Positions 36,684-46,714 of a stretch of DNA of 64,000 nucleotides are shown here, in pieces. Within the stretch, counting starts at the first letter, position 1. The number at the start of each line of letters is the position of its first letter. Source of the stretch: Pectobacterium sp. A5351 (lineage in GTDB: Bacteria; Pseudomonadota; Gammaproteobacteria; Enterobacterales; Enterobacteriaceae); assembly GCF_028335745.1 (NCBI RefSeq), contig NZ_CP116477.1, forward strand, positions 2,294,001 through 2,358,000, given 5' to 3'. Position numbers and translations under genes: made by a program. A model generated the notes under the pieces. It worked only from the letters and a program-made list of their open reading frames with translations, did no database searches and was not told where the DNA came from.

Positions 36684-37256
36684 ATGAATAAAGTATTAGT
36701 TATGATCGCAGGTGCGGCACTGGGTCTATCCTCTGTCGCGTTTGCCGCGGATACTGTCACCAGCGCACCCGCTCAGCCTACGGCGACCACTTCTGCTCCG
36801 GCTAAAGCCGAACACCATAAAAAACAGGTGAAAAAAGCTAAACCTACCGCTGAACAAAAAGCACAAGCGGCCAAAAAGCATGTGAAGAAGGCTAAACCAG
36901 CACCTGCACAAAAAGCACAGGCCGCCAAAAAGCATGTGAAGAAGGCTAAACCAGCACCTGCACAAAAAGCGCAGGCCGCCAAAAAGCATGTGAAGAAGGC
37001 TAAACCAGCACCTGCACAAAAAGCACAGGCCGCCAAAAAGCATGTGAAGAAGGCTAAACCAGCACCTGCACAAAAAGCACAGGCCGCCAAAAAGCATGTG
37101 AAGAAGGCTAAACCAGCACCTGCACAAAAAGCGCAGGCCGCCAAAAAGCATGTGAAGAAGGCTAAACCAGCACCTGCACAAAAAGCGCAGGCCGCCAAAA
37201 AGCACGTGAAGAAGGCGAAAACGGCAAAACCTGTTGACACCACGCCAGCTGCGTAA
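36684..37256 (+). CDS. asr: Acid shock protein with 18-residue tandem repeats
   Basis: Three consecutive ATG codons occur (36678, 36681, 36684); the last has the best spacing from GAGG and gives [21 protein letters not shown], a signal peptide like that of E. coli Asr. The mature protein is basic and built of seven 18-residue units based on [18 protein letters not shown], against a much shorter repeat in E. coli (about 100 residues total). Asr is a periplasmic chaperone-like protein induced by acid under RstBA and PhoBR. An RstA box lies upstream. The repeats are almost identical at DNA level, so copy number may vary between strains. Confidence 0.93.
   Translation: MNKVLVMIAGAALGLSSVAFAADTVTSAPAQPTATTSAPAKAEHHKKQVKKAKPTAEQKAQAAKKHVKKAKPAPAQKAQAAKKHVKKAKPAPAQKAQAAKKHVKKAKPAPAQKAQAAKKHVKKAKPAPAQKAQAAKKHVKKAKPAPAQKAQAAKKHVKKAKPAPAQKAQAAKKHVKKAKTAKPVDTTPAA
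36858..37235 (+). repeat. 54-bp tandem repeats inside asr, seven units
   Basis: Seven 54-bp units each encode [18 protein letters not shown], the first after PTAEQ and the last diverging to KTAKPVD. Units differ by only a few synonymous bases (for example GCA/GCG in the second or third codon), suggesting recent expansion by slippage or recombination. Confidence 0.9.
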
Positions 37257-37289
37257 TCGCTAAGATCTGACCGCAATAAAACAGCTATC

Positions 37290-37313
37290 AAACACCCGGT
37301 TTACCGGGTGTTT
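37290..37313 (+). terminator. Intrinsic terminator after asr
   Basis: AAACACCCGG and CCGGGTGTTT form a perfect 10-bp stem with a TTTA loop, followed by ATTTC. It lies 34 bp after the asr stop. Confidence 0.85.
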
Positions 37314-37335
37314 ATTTCATAGGGGGGACAGGAAA

Positions 37336-37416
37336 ATGATGCGCCGTTACTCATTTGAAATTATGTTATCCCTCGTTCTGCTCTGCGGCGTAATCACCCT
37401 GAGTTTTTTTCTCTAG
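37336..37416 (+). CDS. ydgU: Small single-helix membrane protein in the ydgU position
   Basis: A 26-residue frame runs from ATG 37336 (or ATG 37339) to TAG 37414-37416, with AGGGGGGACAGG upstream. It encodes MMRRYSFEIM then LSLVLLCGVITLSFFL, one transmembrane helix with basic N-terminus. In E. coli the small membrane protein YdgU lies between asr and ydgD, exactly as here. Name given from position and overall look; function is unknown. It is below usual gene-calling length limits. Confidence 0.65.
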   Translation: MMRRYSFEIMLSLVLLCGVITLSFFL

Positions 37417-37596
37417 GCTGCAACATTTCCCATAGCCGCCACCCATCATAGGATGGTTATCCATAGGCACGGCGACGCCTTAATTTTAATGCTGCAATAT
37501 CTCAATCATTTGCATCTATAATTCACCCAACACACTATATCGAAATCAATGTGTTCACTCATGCTGCTGACTTTTACTATAAGGCTTATTTACTCC

Positions 37597-38412
37597 ATGC
37601 GCCTATCAGTCTGGTTATTATGTTCACTATCCTTTACGACCCCGTTAAGCTGGGCGGAGTCAGCATCAACAGACACTACCGCACGGCAGCAAATCCTATT
37701 TTTTGGTCACGATGATCGTGATGCCGTTCCTGATGCTACCGTCTGGCCATGGCAAGCTATTGGGCAGTTGGAAACCGCCAGCGGCAACCTCTGCACTGCG
37801 ACGCTGATTTCCCCCCATCTGGCGCTGACGGCTGGGCATTGCGTCGTCACGCCACCGGAAGGCGCGATCGATAAACCGGTCGCGCTGCGCTTTCTGGCGA
37901 CAGAAAATGGCTGGCGTTACGAAACAACAGAAATTGAAGCGCTGGCGAACAAAAGGCTCGCCAGAAAATTGAAAGCCGACGGCGAAGGATGGATCGTGCC
38001 ACCTTCAGCAGCACCATTGGATTATGCCCTGATTCGGCTAAAGCAAACGCCGCCGGGGATTCGCCCGCTTCCACTCTGGCAAGGCAGCCGTCAGGAATTG
38101 ATGCAGGCGTTGAAAGATAACGGTCAGCGCGTCACGCAGGCTGGTTACCCGGAAGATCATCAGGAGACGCTGTATCGCCACCAAAACTGTGTGATCACTG
38201 GCTGGGTTCAGACCGCCGTTATGGCACACCAGTGCGATACGCTGCCGGGTGATAGCGGTTCCCCCCTAATGCTGAATTCGGCCGCTAGCTGGGTGCTCAT
38301 TGGCACCCAAAGCTCTGCACCCGATGCCAATGAACGCGGTCGGGCCGATAATCGTGCCGTGTCCGTTACCACTATTCGCCAGCAGTTAAAAACATTGGCA
38401 AAACAACGCTAA
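37597..38412 (+). CDS. ydgD: Trypsin-like serine protease YdgD, periplasmic
   Basis: Starting at ATG 37597 the 271-residue product begins with a signal peptide (MRLSVWLLCSLSFT... cleaved near SWAES). Trypsin-fold blocks follow: LCTATLISPHLALTAGHCVV with the catalytic His, APLDYALIRL with Asp, and CDTLPGDSGSPLM with Ser. The adjacent AGYPEDH and QNCVITGW pieces match E. coli YdgD. It presumably cleaves envelope proteins; its target is unknown. An upstream in-frame GTG at 37549 would place 16 hydrophilic/hydrophobic residues before the signal and is less likely. Confidence 0.88.
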   Translation: MRLSVWLLCSLSFTTPLSWAESASTDTTARQQILFFGHDDRDAVPDATVWPWQAIGQLETASGNLCTATLISPHLALTAGHCVVTPPEGAIDKPVALRFLATENGWRYETTEIEALANKRLARKLKADGEGWIVPPSAAPLDYALIRLKQTPPGIRPLPLWQGSRQELMQALKDNGQRVTQAGYPEDHQETLYRHQNCVITGWVQTAVMAHQCDTLPGDSGSPLMLNSAASWVLIGTQSSAPDANERGRADNRAVSVTTIRQQLKTLAKQR

Positions 38413-38878
38413 CATCCCTTCAAAGACGCACTACCGCCAGGCAGAAACCATTATTCAAATGGTCGTCTGGCACCAACCACTTTCCGCCAGCGCCATGGTA
38501 TAAAAAATCCATTCTATTCTTATCAGAGATATAGATTAATCATCCACATTGTTATCGCCATAGAGAAGTAGCAATTATCAGGGTGTTATTTTTATCTTAT
38601 GGAACATGCTATTTTTATAATTAGATTCCCATTTATTTACAAAGCATTTTATCAAAAAAACTGTTTACTTCATATCGCAGTCTATTGAAAAAAATAATAA
38701 ATTAACACCGTACACTGAAAACCGAAAACATGGTCTAAGGCCAAAAACCGCCGGAACCTTAACAGAAAGATAAAGGCAGTATAATAAGTTACCGCAATTT
38801 TTATCCTCTATGTTATTGTGTCGCCGTTAAACTAAATTGATGTTGTCGCGATTATTATTGCGAAAAGGAAGAGTCTAT

Positions 38879-40657
38879 ATGTTAAAACATTTGAGTCATG
38901 ACGAAAAAATACGCATGCAGACTCTCGACGAATTAAAAAAAACCGATAGTTCTCAAGATGATATTCTTCACAAACTCACGAAGCTGGCCTGCCAATTGCT
39001 CGACGTCCCAACGGCACTTGTGACACTAACCGGCACTAAATCTCTGCACATTAAAGCAAAAAACCATTTCCCATTAGAGGATATGGATAAAATCGGTTCA
39101 TTCGACCATTTTACCGTACAAACAGGCCAATCCTTTATTTGCCTTGATGCCATTCATGACGAACGTTTTAAAGACAGCCCTTACGTCATCGGAAAACCTT
39201 TTATCCGTTTTTATGCTGGTGTTCCGCTTAAAACCAAAGAAGGTTACTCCATCGGCACGTTCTCCGTCATCGATTATGTCCCACGTACGTTCAGTAAGAT
39301 TCAACTGCGGCTACTGCAAGATCTCGCCGCCATTGCGATGGTGTTAATGGAATACCGCAACGCGATTGGGTTGATTGATGCAGTGACCTTGTTACCCAAC
39401 CGCCAGCGCCTGATTGACGACATCAGCCACATTACCGACATCCACGAGCGCTACCTGCTTATTCTGATTGATACCATCGACATTTCTTACGCCTATGAAA
39501 TGGGATGCGCGCTGGGGATGCCGACGGTAGAAGGCCTGCTGAAAGATATTGGCATCTTCCTGCGTCTCAGCTTAAATGCGTCAGACAATATCTACTGCGC
39601 AGCCGTAGGCCGCTTTGCTCTTTTGGTGAAGGCGGATAAAAAAGAACAAATTCTGGCGGAGCTCGACGCCTGTGCCGAACGGATTCATGAAAGTATCGCT
39701 AGCCATATCCCGCTCAAGCTGGAGTTTTTCGTTGGCTATACTGAATTCCAGATTCCGGCTAACGATCCTCAGCGAATCCTGCGCGAATCCATGAGTGCAC
39801 TGCGCACCGCGATTACCAAGAATATTCGCCAGTTCGCCTATAACCTCGAGGCAGATAAAGCACAACAGATCGCCTTTACTTTGCTCAATGAGCTGGCCGA
39901 TGTGTTACAGAACAACAAACCGGGTCTCTATCTGGTTTACCAGCCGAAGTTAAGCATCAAGACCAACACCGTTATCGGTGCCGAAGCGCTTATTCGCTGG
40001 CATCATCCCGAATTGGGCGAAATTTATCCTGACCAGTTTATTCCGCTCGCAGAAGGCACTACGCTGATGCGCCCGTTAACGGATTGGGTGACCCGGGAGG
40101 CGGCATGCCAAGTGAAACAGTGGCGTCAGGAGGGGTTTAACTTCCCCGTGTCGATTAACGTGTCTGCCAGAAATTTCTCTGAGAATGACTTTATCCCCCG
40201 CCTCATCACTATTCTGGAGAACCTCGGCCTCACCCCTCGGGATATTGATATCGAGTGTGTCGAAACGCAGAAAATCATCGAAAGTACTGAAACACTCGCC
40301 ACCATTCAAACGCTGCAACAGCTCGGTTTTACTATCGCCCTTGATGATTTTGGCACGGGATATAGCAACCTAAGCTATCTGCGCAATATCCCCTCTACGG
40401 TGATAAAGCTGGATAAGTCGCTGATTAAAGATATCAAAACTGACCATAAAAGCCGCGTCATTGTGGAATCGATTATCAGCATGCTGCACAAACTGAACTA
40501 TGTTGTGCTGGCGGAAGGCGTGGAAAACAAAGAAACACTCGACTATCTAGCCTGCTTTGGGTGTGATGAAGTACAGGGCTACTATTTTTCCCGGCCCATT
40601 CCTCCAGCGGCATTCGCCGTCTGGTTAACGACGCACTCGTCACAAACGCCGACATAA
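38879..40657 (+). CDS. GAF - degenerate GGDEF - EAL cyclic-di-GMP phosphodiesterase
   Basis: ATG 38879 has AAGGAAGAG at good spacing and yields 592 residues; a TTG upstream is not supported. An N-terminal GAF domain spans about residues 25-160 (FYAGVPLKTKEGYSIGTFSVID). A GGDEF-fold domain follows at 165-320, with AVGRF replacing the catalytic GGDEF, so it cannot act as cyclase. The EAL domain (about 335-585) keeps EAL (369-371), DDFGTGYSNLSYLR, IKLDKSLI and AEGVEN, the residues needed for Mg2+ and hydrolysis. It should degrade c-di-GMP under GAF control. It has no membrane segment. A 466-bp AT-rich gap (38413-38878) precedes it, with no supported gene. Confidence 0.88.
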   Translation: MLKHLSHDEKIRMQTLDELKKTDSSQDDILHKLTKLACQLLDVPTALVTLTGTKSLHIKAKNHFPLEDMDKIGSFDHFTVQTGQSFICLDAIHDERFKDSPYVIGKPFIRFYAGVPLKTKEGYSIGTFSVIDYVPRTFSKIQLRLLQDLAAIAMVLMEYRNAIGLIDAVTLLPNRQRLIDDISHITDIHERYLLILIDTIDISYAYEMGCALGMPTVEGLLKDIGIFLRLSLNASDNIYCAAVGRFALLVKADKKEQILAELDACAERIHESIASHIPLKLEFFVGYTEFQIPANDPQRILRESMSALRTAITKNIRQFAYNLEADKAQQIAFTLLNELADVLQNNKPGLYLVYQPKLSIKTNTVIGAEALIRWHHPELGEIYPDQFIPLAEGTTLMRPLTDWVTREAACQVKQWRQEGFNFPVSINVSARNFSENDFIPRLITILENLGLTPRDIDIECVETQKIIESTETLATIQTLQQLGFTIALDDFGTGYSNLSYLRNIPSTVIKLDKSLIKDIKTDHKSRVIVESIISMLHKLNYVVLAEGVENKETLDYLACFGCDEVQGYYFSRPIPPAAFAVWLTTHSSQTPT

Positions 40658-40703
40658 CATCCCCGTTAGGCGTGCTATTCAACAAACGGTATGGAGAACG
40701 CGC

Positions 40704-41543
40704 ATGACGCTTCTTACGTCGCAAGATGAGCTCGCTATCAGAAATGCCATGGCTCTGCTGGAAGCCCCCTCTTTTGCAATACAGGCGGCGAATCTGGGTG
40801 GAAAACCGATTGAATGGGGCCTATCAACGTTACCCGCCATGGTGAAAAACAAAATTCAGGATGTGGTTCACTCAGCGCTATACAAAGCGGTAGACGCCGC
40901 GCTCTATACGCTGGACGATGCGCCCGCTCGCGTGGCTTCCCCCAAGACACATAAGCTGGCCGTCGCCGCATCCGGCGCGGTCAGCGGTTTCTTTGGCGCG
41001 GCCGGTTTGCTGGTCGAACTGCCTATCAGTACCACTATCATGATGCGTTCCGTGGCTGATATTGCGCGCAGCGAAGGTTTTTCCCTCGCCGATCTTTCCG
41101 TCAAAGCCGCCTGTGTGGAAGTTTTCGCGCTCGGTGGAACGCAAGAAAGCGACGACGCTGCCGATTCCGCCTATTACACCTCACGCGCCGTTCTGGCAGA
41201 TATCACCCGGCACACTACACGTGAGTTAATCGGCATTGCCGGCAAGAAAAGCGCTGGGAAAGCCTCTGCCCGCATGAGTACCTCGCAGGCAGGAAAAACG
41301 CTGGCAAAGCTGATTGACGCCGTTGCCACCAGACTGGGTGTAACCATGACGGAAAAAATGGCCGCGCAGATTGTTCCAGTGATTGGCGCCGCGAGCGGCG
41401 CAGCTATTAATACGCTGTTTATTCACCACTACCAAAACATGGCAACAGGCCACTTCATCATAAAACGTCTGGAACAGACCTATGGTGAAGAAGCGATCAG
41501 GTCGGCTTACCTTGAGCTCAAAAAGCAGCCATCGCCGACCTGA
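40704..41543 (+). CDS. EcsC-family protein
   Basis: The 279-residue protein matches the EcsC family by its central AASGAVSGFFGAAGLLVELPIS, MMRSVADIARSEGFSL and CVEVFALGG blocks and by GAASGAAINTLFIHHYQNMATGHFIIKRLE toward the C-terminus. These proteins have amphipathic or short hydrophobic stretches and are membrane-associated; function is poorly defined despite the name (from the Bacillus ABC exporter operon). It starts 47 bp after the EAL gene in the same direction, so both may be co-transcribed. It is convergent with hrpA, with only 15 bp between stop codons. Confidence 0.8.
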   Translation: MTLLTSQDELAIRNAMALLEAPSFAIQAANLGGKPIEWGLSTLPAMVKNKIQDVVHSALYKAVDAALYTLDDAPARVASPKTHKLAVAASGAVSGFFGAAGLLVELPISTTIMMRSVADIARSEGFSLADLSVKAACVEVFALGGTQESDDAADSAYYTSRAVLADITRHTTRELIGIAGKKSAGKASARMSTSQAGKTLAKLIDAVATRLGVTMTEKMAAQIVPVIGAASGAAINTLFIHHYQNMATGHFIIKRLEQTYGEEAIRSAYLELKKQPSPT

Positions 41544-41558
41544 TGTGATAACCAGCGA

Positions 41559-44500
41559 TTAGCCTTCAACCTGCTCCATCGCCTGCAATACGCGCTTATC
41601 GGAGATCGGGAACGGCGTTCCCAACTGCTGGGCAAAGTAGCTGACGCGCAGCTCTTCAAGCATCCAGCGCACGGCTTTCACCTCGTCATCGTCACGTCGC
41701 TCCGCAGGCAGCTTGTTCCACCATTGCTGCCACGCCTGTTGAACCTGTTCCACTTTCAACATCTGTGCCCGGTCGCGGTGGACATCCTGTGCCAGCTTCT
41801 CCAGACGTCGCTCTATCGCTTGCAGGTAACGCAGCACGTCCGGCAGGCGCTGCCAGCCGTTTTCAGTCACAAAGCCACGGAAGACCAGACCGTTCATCTG
41901 ACCCTTGATATCGCTTAATGCCAGCGCCATCGCCATGTCTACGCGCCCTTTCAGACGTTTGTTAATGGTGAAAACGGCCGTCAGAATTTGCTCAACCTGT
42001 TTGGCGATATCCACTACCGTCTCGTTCAGCTCTGCGCGCACTTTTTCATGCAGTTGCTGGAAGGCGGCTTCCTGCCAGACCGGCCCGCCGGCTGACTCAA
42101 TCAGCTTATCCACCGCGCAAGCGATACAGTCATCGATGAGATCCAACACTTTGCCATACGGGTTGAAATAGAGGCCGAGTTTCGCCTTGTTCGGCAACTT
42201 GTCATGCAGATATTTGATCGGTGAAGGAATATTCAACAGCAACAGGCGACGCAGCCCCTGTCGCATCACCTGCTGTTGCTGGTGCGGCGTATCAAACAGA
42301 CGAATCGCCACGCTATCCTTTTCATCCACCAACGCCGGATAGGCTTTAACCGAGTAACCGCCACGTTTCTGCTCATAGCAGTCCGGCAGCGAACCAAAGC
42401 TCCAGACGTGCAGACCGCGCTGCTCCAGCCCGTCATCCGCCACGGATGACAGCGTTTGCTGCACTTTATCTTTGAGCTGATCTTTCAGCGCGTTCAGGTC
42501 TTTGCCTTCCCGCTGCGTCCGGTTCTTCTCATCGATGACGCGGAACGTGATTTTCAGATGATCGGGCACCTGATCCCACTGCCATGCCTCACGCGGCACC
42601 GTCACACCCGTCATCAGCCGTAGCTCACGTTCCAGCGCATCCAGTAGCCCTTTCTCTAATGGCGTAGTACGTGCCAGAAACGCCTCGGCGTAGTTTGGCG
42701 CAGGAACAAAGTTACGGCGTAACGGTTTGGGCAAGGATTTAATCAGCGCGATCGTCAGTTCGCGGCGCACGCCGGGAATCTGCCACTCAAAGCCTTCTTC
42801 ACGCACCTGATTAAGAATGGGCAACGGAATATGTACCGTCACGCCATCCGCATCCGCGCCCGGCTCAAACTGATAGGACAGCCGTAATTTCAAGCTTTCC
42901 TGATGCCAGAAGTTCGGATAATCCAGCGCGCTGACCTTCTCCGCACCGTCTTTAATCAACATGCTCTTTTCAAAATTAAGCAGGTCGGCATTATCCCGGC
43001 TGGCGGCTTTCCACCACTTGTCAAAGTGGCGTGACGAGATGATATCGTGCGGCAAGCGCTGATCGTAGAAAGCAAACAGCGTCTCGTCATCTACCAGAAT
43101 GTCGCGGCGGCGCGATTTATGCTCTAAATCTTCGACCTCCGCCAGCAGCTTGAGGTTGGCGCGGAAAAAGGCGTGATGCGTTTGCCAGTCGCCTTCCACC
43201 AGCGCATGGCGGATAAACATCTCACGCGCCAGCGTCGGATCGATTTGGCTGTAGTTCACCTTGCGTGCCGCAACAATCGGCAGCCCGAAGAGCGTCACCT
43301 TCTCCTGCGCCATCACCGTGCCCTGCGCTTTCTCCCAGTGAGGTTCGCTGTAGCTCCGCTTAATCAGATGCTGAGCCAGCGGTTCGATCCACTCGGGTTC
43401 AATACGCGCGGCAATACGTCCCCACAGGCGGCTGGTTTCCACCAGTTCAGCCACCATCGTCCACTTAGGCGGCTTTTTGAATAGCCCAGAGCCAGGGAAA
43501 ATCGCAAACCGGGCGTTACGCGCGCCGCTGAACTCCTGTTTCTCAATATCTTTCTGCCCGATATGCGACAGCAAGCCGGTGAGCAACGCGCAGTGAGTAC
43601 TCAGGTAATCGGCAGGTTCACTGTTGACCGGCAGACCCAGTTCCTTCACCACTTGGCGCAGTTGCGTGTAAATATCCTGCCACTCGCGAACGCGCAGATA
43701 GTTAAGGAAATCTGTGCGGCACTGGCGACGGAACTGACTGGATGACAGCGCCTTTTGCTGGTCACGCAGGTAGTTCCACAGATTGACGAAAGCCAGAAAA
43801 TCGGAGTCTTTATCAGCAAAACGACGGTGTTTCTCATCCGACGCCTGTTTCTTATCCAGCGGCCTTTCACGTGGATCCTGAATCGATAACGCGGCGGTGA
43901 TGATCATCACTTCACGCACACAGCCGGTTTTACGCGCTTCCAGCACCATTCGCGCCAAGCGTGGATCGATCGGCAATTGCGCCAGCTGTTGCCCCTGCGG
44001 CGTCAGTCGGTAATGCCCATTTTCCGCCAGATTAATCGCGCCTAATTCCTCCAGCAACCTTACGCCGTCTTGAATATTGCGCTTATCCGGCGCTTCAACA
44101 AACGGGAACGCAGCGATATCGCCGAGCCCCAGCGACGTCATTTGCAAAATAACGGAAGCCAGATTAGTACGCAGAATTTCGGGATCGGTAAATTCGGGCC
44201 GCGACAGGAAATCCTGCTCGGAATAGAGACGAATACACACCCCGGCGGCGACACGGCCACAGCGCCCTTTACGCTGATTCGCCGACGCCTGCGAGATCGG
44301 TTCAATCGGCAGGCGCTGTACCTTGGTGCGGAAGCTGTAGCGGCTGATGCGCGCGGTGCCGGGATCGATCACATAACGAATCCCCGGCACGGTTAGCGAG
44401 GTTTCCGCTACGTTGGTCGCCAGCACGATGCGGCGGCCATGATGTGACTGAAAGACGCGGTTCTGTTCCTGATTAGATAAACGCGCGTACAGCGGGAGAA

Positions 44501-45446
44501 TTTCGGTATGCGGCAAGTCCAGACGGGTCAGCGCCTCTGCCGTATCGCGAATTTCACGTTCGCCGCTCATGAAGATCAGAATATCCCCCGGCCCTTCGCG
44601 CGTCAGCTCATCTACCGCATCAAAAATCGCCTGTAGCTGATCGCGTTCGCTGTCGTCGGCGTCTTCCACCACAGGACGATAGCGCACATCTACCGGATAC
44701 GTCCGTCCGGACACTTCGATGATTGGTGCGTTATTAAAGTGGCGAGAGAACCGCTGCGGGTCGATAGTAGCGGATGTAATAATCACTTTTAAATCAGGGC
44801 GTTTTGGCAACAGCTGACGCAAATAGCCCATAATGAAATCGATATTCAGGCTGCGCTCGTGCGCTTCATCGATGATCAGCGTGTCGTACTGCATCAACAG
44901 ACGATCCTGCTGAATTTCAGCCAGCAAAATACCGTCCGTCATCAGTTTGACCAGCGTATTGTCACTCACCTGATCGTTAAAACGAACTTTGTAGCCGACG
45001 CTGCCGCCCAACGGCGTTTCCAACTCGGCGGCAATGCGGTCAGCAACGGTTCTGGCAGCCAGACGACGCGGCTGCGTATGGCCAATCAGGCCATGCACGC
45101 CACGACCCAGTTCGAGACAGATCTTCGGCAACTGCGTGGTCTTCCCCGACCCCGTCTCGCCCGCGACGATAATCACCTGGTGGTGACGCAGCGCCTCCAG
45201 TATCTCGTCTTTTTTCTGACTAACGGGAAGCTGTTCAGGGTAGCGAATCGCCGGGCAGCTTGCCCGCCGGTTCTCGACCTTCTGGCGTGCCGCGACAATT
45301 TCCCCCTCAATGTCCTGCGCGATCGCCGTCTGCGCCTGCGGGCTGCTGACCTTCTCTGCGCCCTGCAAACGACGGCGTAGACGTTGTCGATCGCGAAGCA
45401 TTAGCTCACTTAACTGCGTAGATAATGCACTGAGAGGTGATTTCAC
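41559..45446 (-). CDS. hrpA: ATP-dependent RNA helicase HrpA
   Basis: HrpA is a DEAH-box helicase that rescues stalled ribosome complexes and processes some mRNAs in the cytoplasm. The 1,295-residue protein is near E. coli length (about 1,300). Walker A is GETGSGKT at 96-103, Walker B is DEAH at 193-196, and motif III is TSATI. Later family motifs follow: ILIFMSGEREI, VLATNVAETSLTVPGI, and NQRKGRCGR, then the HA2/OB region and the long HrpA-specific C-terminal extension with YFNPYGKVLDLIDDC. Its start is well inside the hrpA-azoR divergent gap. The gene is apparently intact. Confidence 0.96.
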   Translation of the reverse strand: MKSPLSALSTQLSELMLRDRQRLRRRLQGAEKVSSPQAQTAIAQDIEGEIVAARQKVENRRASCPAIRYPEQLPVSQKKDEILEALRHHQVIIVAGETGSGKTTQLPKICLELGRGVHGLIGHTQPRRLAARTVADRIAAELETPLGGSVGYKVRFNDQVSDNTLVKLMTDGILLAEIQQDRLLMQYDTLIIDEAHERSLNIDFIMGYLRQLLPKRPDLKVIITSATIDPQRFSRHFNNAPIIEVSGRTYPVDVRYRPVVEDADDSERDQLQAIFDAVDELTREGPGDILIFMSGEREIRDTAEALTRLDLPHTEILPLYARLSNQEQNRVFQSHHGRRIVLATNVAETSLTVPGIRYVIDPGTARISRYSFRTKVQRLPIEPISQASANQRKGRCGRVAAGVCIRLYSEQDFLSRPEFTDPEILRTNLASVILQMTSLGLGDIAAFPFVEAPDKRNIQDGVRLLEELGAINLAENGHYRLTPQGQQLAQLPIDPRLARMVLEARKTGCVREVMIITAALSIQDPRERPLDKKQASDEKHRRFADKDSDFLAFVNLWNYLRDQQKALSSSQFRRQCRTDFLNYLRVREWQDIYTQLRQVVKELGLPVNSEPADYLSTHCALLTGLLSHIGQKDIEKQEFSGARNARFAIFPGSGLFKKPPKWTMVAELVETSRLWGRIAARIEPEWIEPLAQHLIKRSYSEPHWEKAQGTVMAQEKVTLFGLPIVAARKVNYSQIDPTLAREMFIRHALVEGDWQTHHAFFRANLKLLAEVEDLEHKSRRRDILVDDETLFAFYDQRLPHDIISSRHFDKWWKAASRDNADLLNFEKSMLIKDGAEKVSALDYPNFWHQESLKLRLSYQFEPGADADGVTVHIPLPILNQVREEGFEWQIPGVRRELTIALIKSLPKPLRRNFVPAPNYAEAFLARTTPLEKGLLDALERELRLMTGVTVPREAWQWDQVPDHLKITFRVIDEKNRTQREGKDLNALKDQLKDKVQQTLSSVADDGLEQRGLHVWSFGSLPDCYEQKRGGYSVKAYPALVDEKDSVAIRLFDTPHQQQQVMRQGLRRLLLLNIPSPIKYLHDKLPNKAKLGLYFNPYGKVLDLIDDCIACAVDKLIESAGGPVWQEAAFQQLHEKVRAELNETVVDIAKQVEQILTAVFTINKRLKGRVDMAMALALSDIKGQMNGLVFRGFVTENGWQRLPDVLRYLQAIERRLEKLAQDVHRDRAQMLKVEQVQQAWQQWWNKLPAERRDDDEVKAVRWMLEELRVSYFAQQLGTPFPISDKRVLQAMEQVEG

Positions 45447-45734
45447 GTTGCTCTTCCTTAATTGTTTCTCTAATTCTGTTCTCTACCGGGACAATGCTTG
45501 TCGCCGAATCTGGCTCGATTGAACCTAACCTGATTTCAAGGTACCGCATGTTTAAACCATGGAAATGGTTAAGCCGTGGGGATTTTTAAGACGTGGATAG
45601 TAGCACATTGTCATAAGCGGCTCTAATCGCCCCGCGCAGTCTTATTCAAACGTCATGCAAACATCGTCTTATTCAAGAAAATCGAATAAAGACCTCGAAT
45701 ATTTGCACTTTTCACTTTCCAGAGCACCGCATAA

Positions 45735-46400
<666 letters not shown>

Positions 46401-46465
46401 AGAATCGTTATTCATAACGAATAGGTGTTACCGACCTTGCCATGAAATTGGTTTACTTGGCTTAA

Positions 46466-46699
46466 TTATTGCGCGCCCATGGGCGCGCTTTTCTTTATCT
46501 CATCACCGGCCGCATTGTCCGATTTTTCCAGCAGTTGCGTCGCTTCCTTATCCGCTTTGATGTGAATTTCATGCTCGATCTTCACGTTCATATTGATGGT
46601 GATGGGCTCTTTGGGCGCAGCCACTTCGATACGCGGCACGCATCCCGTCAGAAAAACGACAGCGCAACATGCCGCCAGCCCTATCTCGCTCTTGTTCAT
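46466..46699 (-). CDS. ynbE: YnbE-family outer-membrane lipoprotein
   Basis: The 77-residue product has a lipobox (VFLTGC) and the conserved PRIEVAAPKEPITINMNVKI region of YnbE. In E. coli YnbE joins with YdbH to bridge the envelope for phospholipid transport to the outer membrane. The C-terminus is about 16 residues longer than in E. coli (61) and ends SAPMGAQ. These last codons fall inside the inverted repeat that serves as azoR terminator, so the tail is probably a non-conserved addition. It follows ydbH after 15 bp. No ydbL gene follows, unlike E. coli. Confidence 0.9.
   Translation of the reverse strand: MNKSEIGLAACCAVVFLTGCVPRIEVAAPKEPITINMNVKIEHEIHIKADKEATQLLEKSDNAAGDEIKKSAPMGAQ
46471..46488 (+). 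terminator. azoR terminator overlapping the ynbE 3' end
   Basis: GCGCGCCC-AT-GGGCGCGC is a perfect 18-bp palindrome followed by TTTTCTTT on the plus strand. It terminates azoR and simultaneously encodes the S-A-P-M-G-A end of ynbE on the minus strand. Confidence 0.8.
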
Positions 46700-46714
46700 G
46701 GTTCTGCCTTGAAT

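Noticed and set aside
36858..37235. Regular direct repeats suggesting a CRISPR array
   Set aside because: The units are continuous 54-bp coding repeats without unique spacers, and there are no cas genes nearby.
36726..37291. Long minus-strand frames of 159 and 172 codons rich in Cys, Phe and Leu
   Set aside because: They are mirror images of the asr repeats; the antisense of a Lys/Ala/Gln repeat is bound to stay open. No ribosome-binding site or family match.
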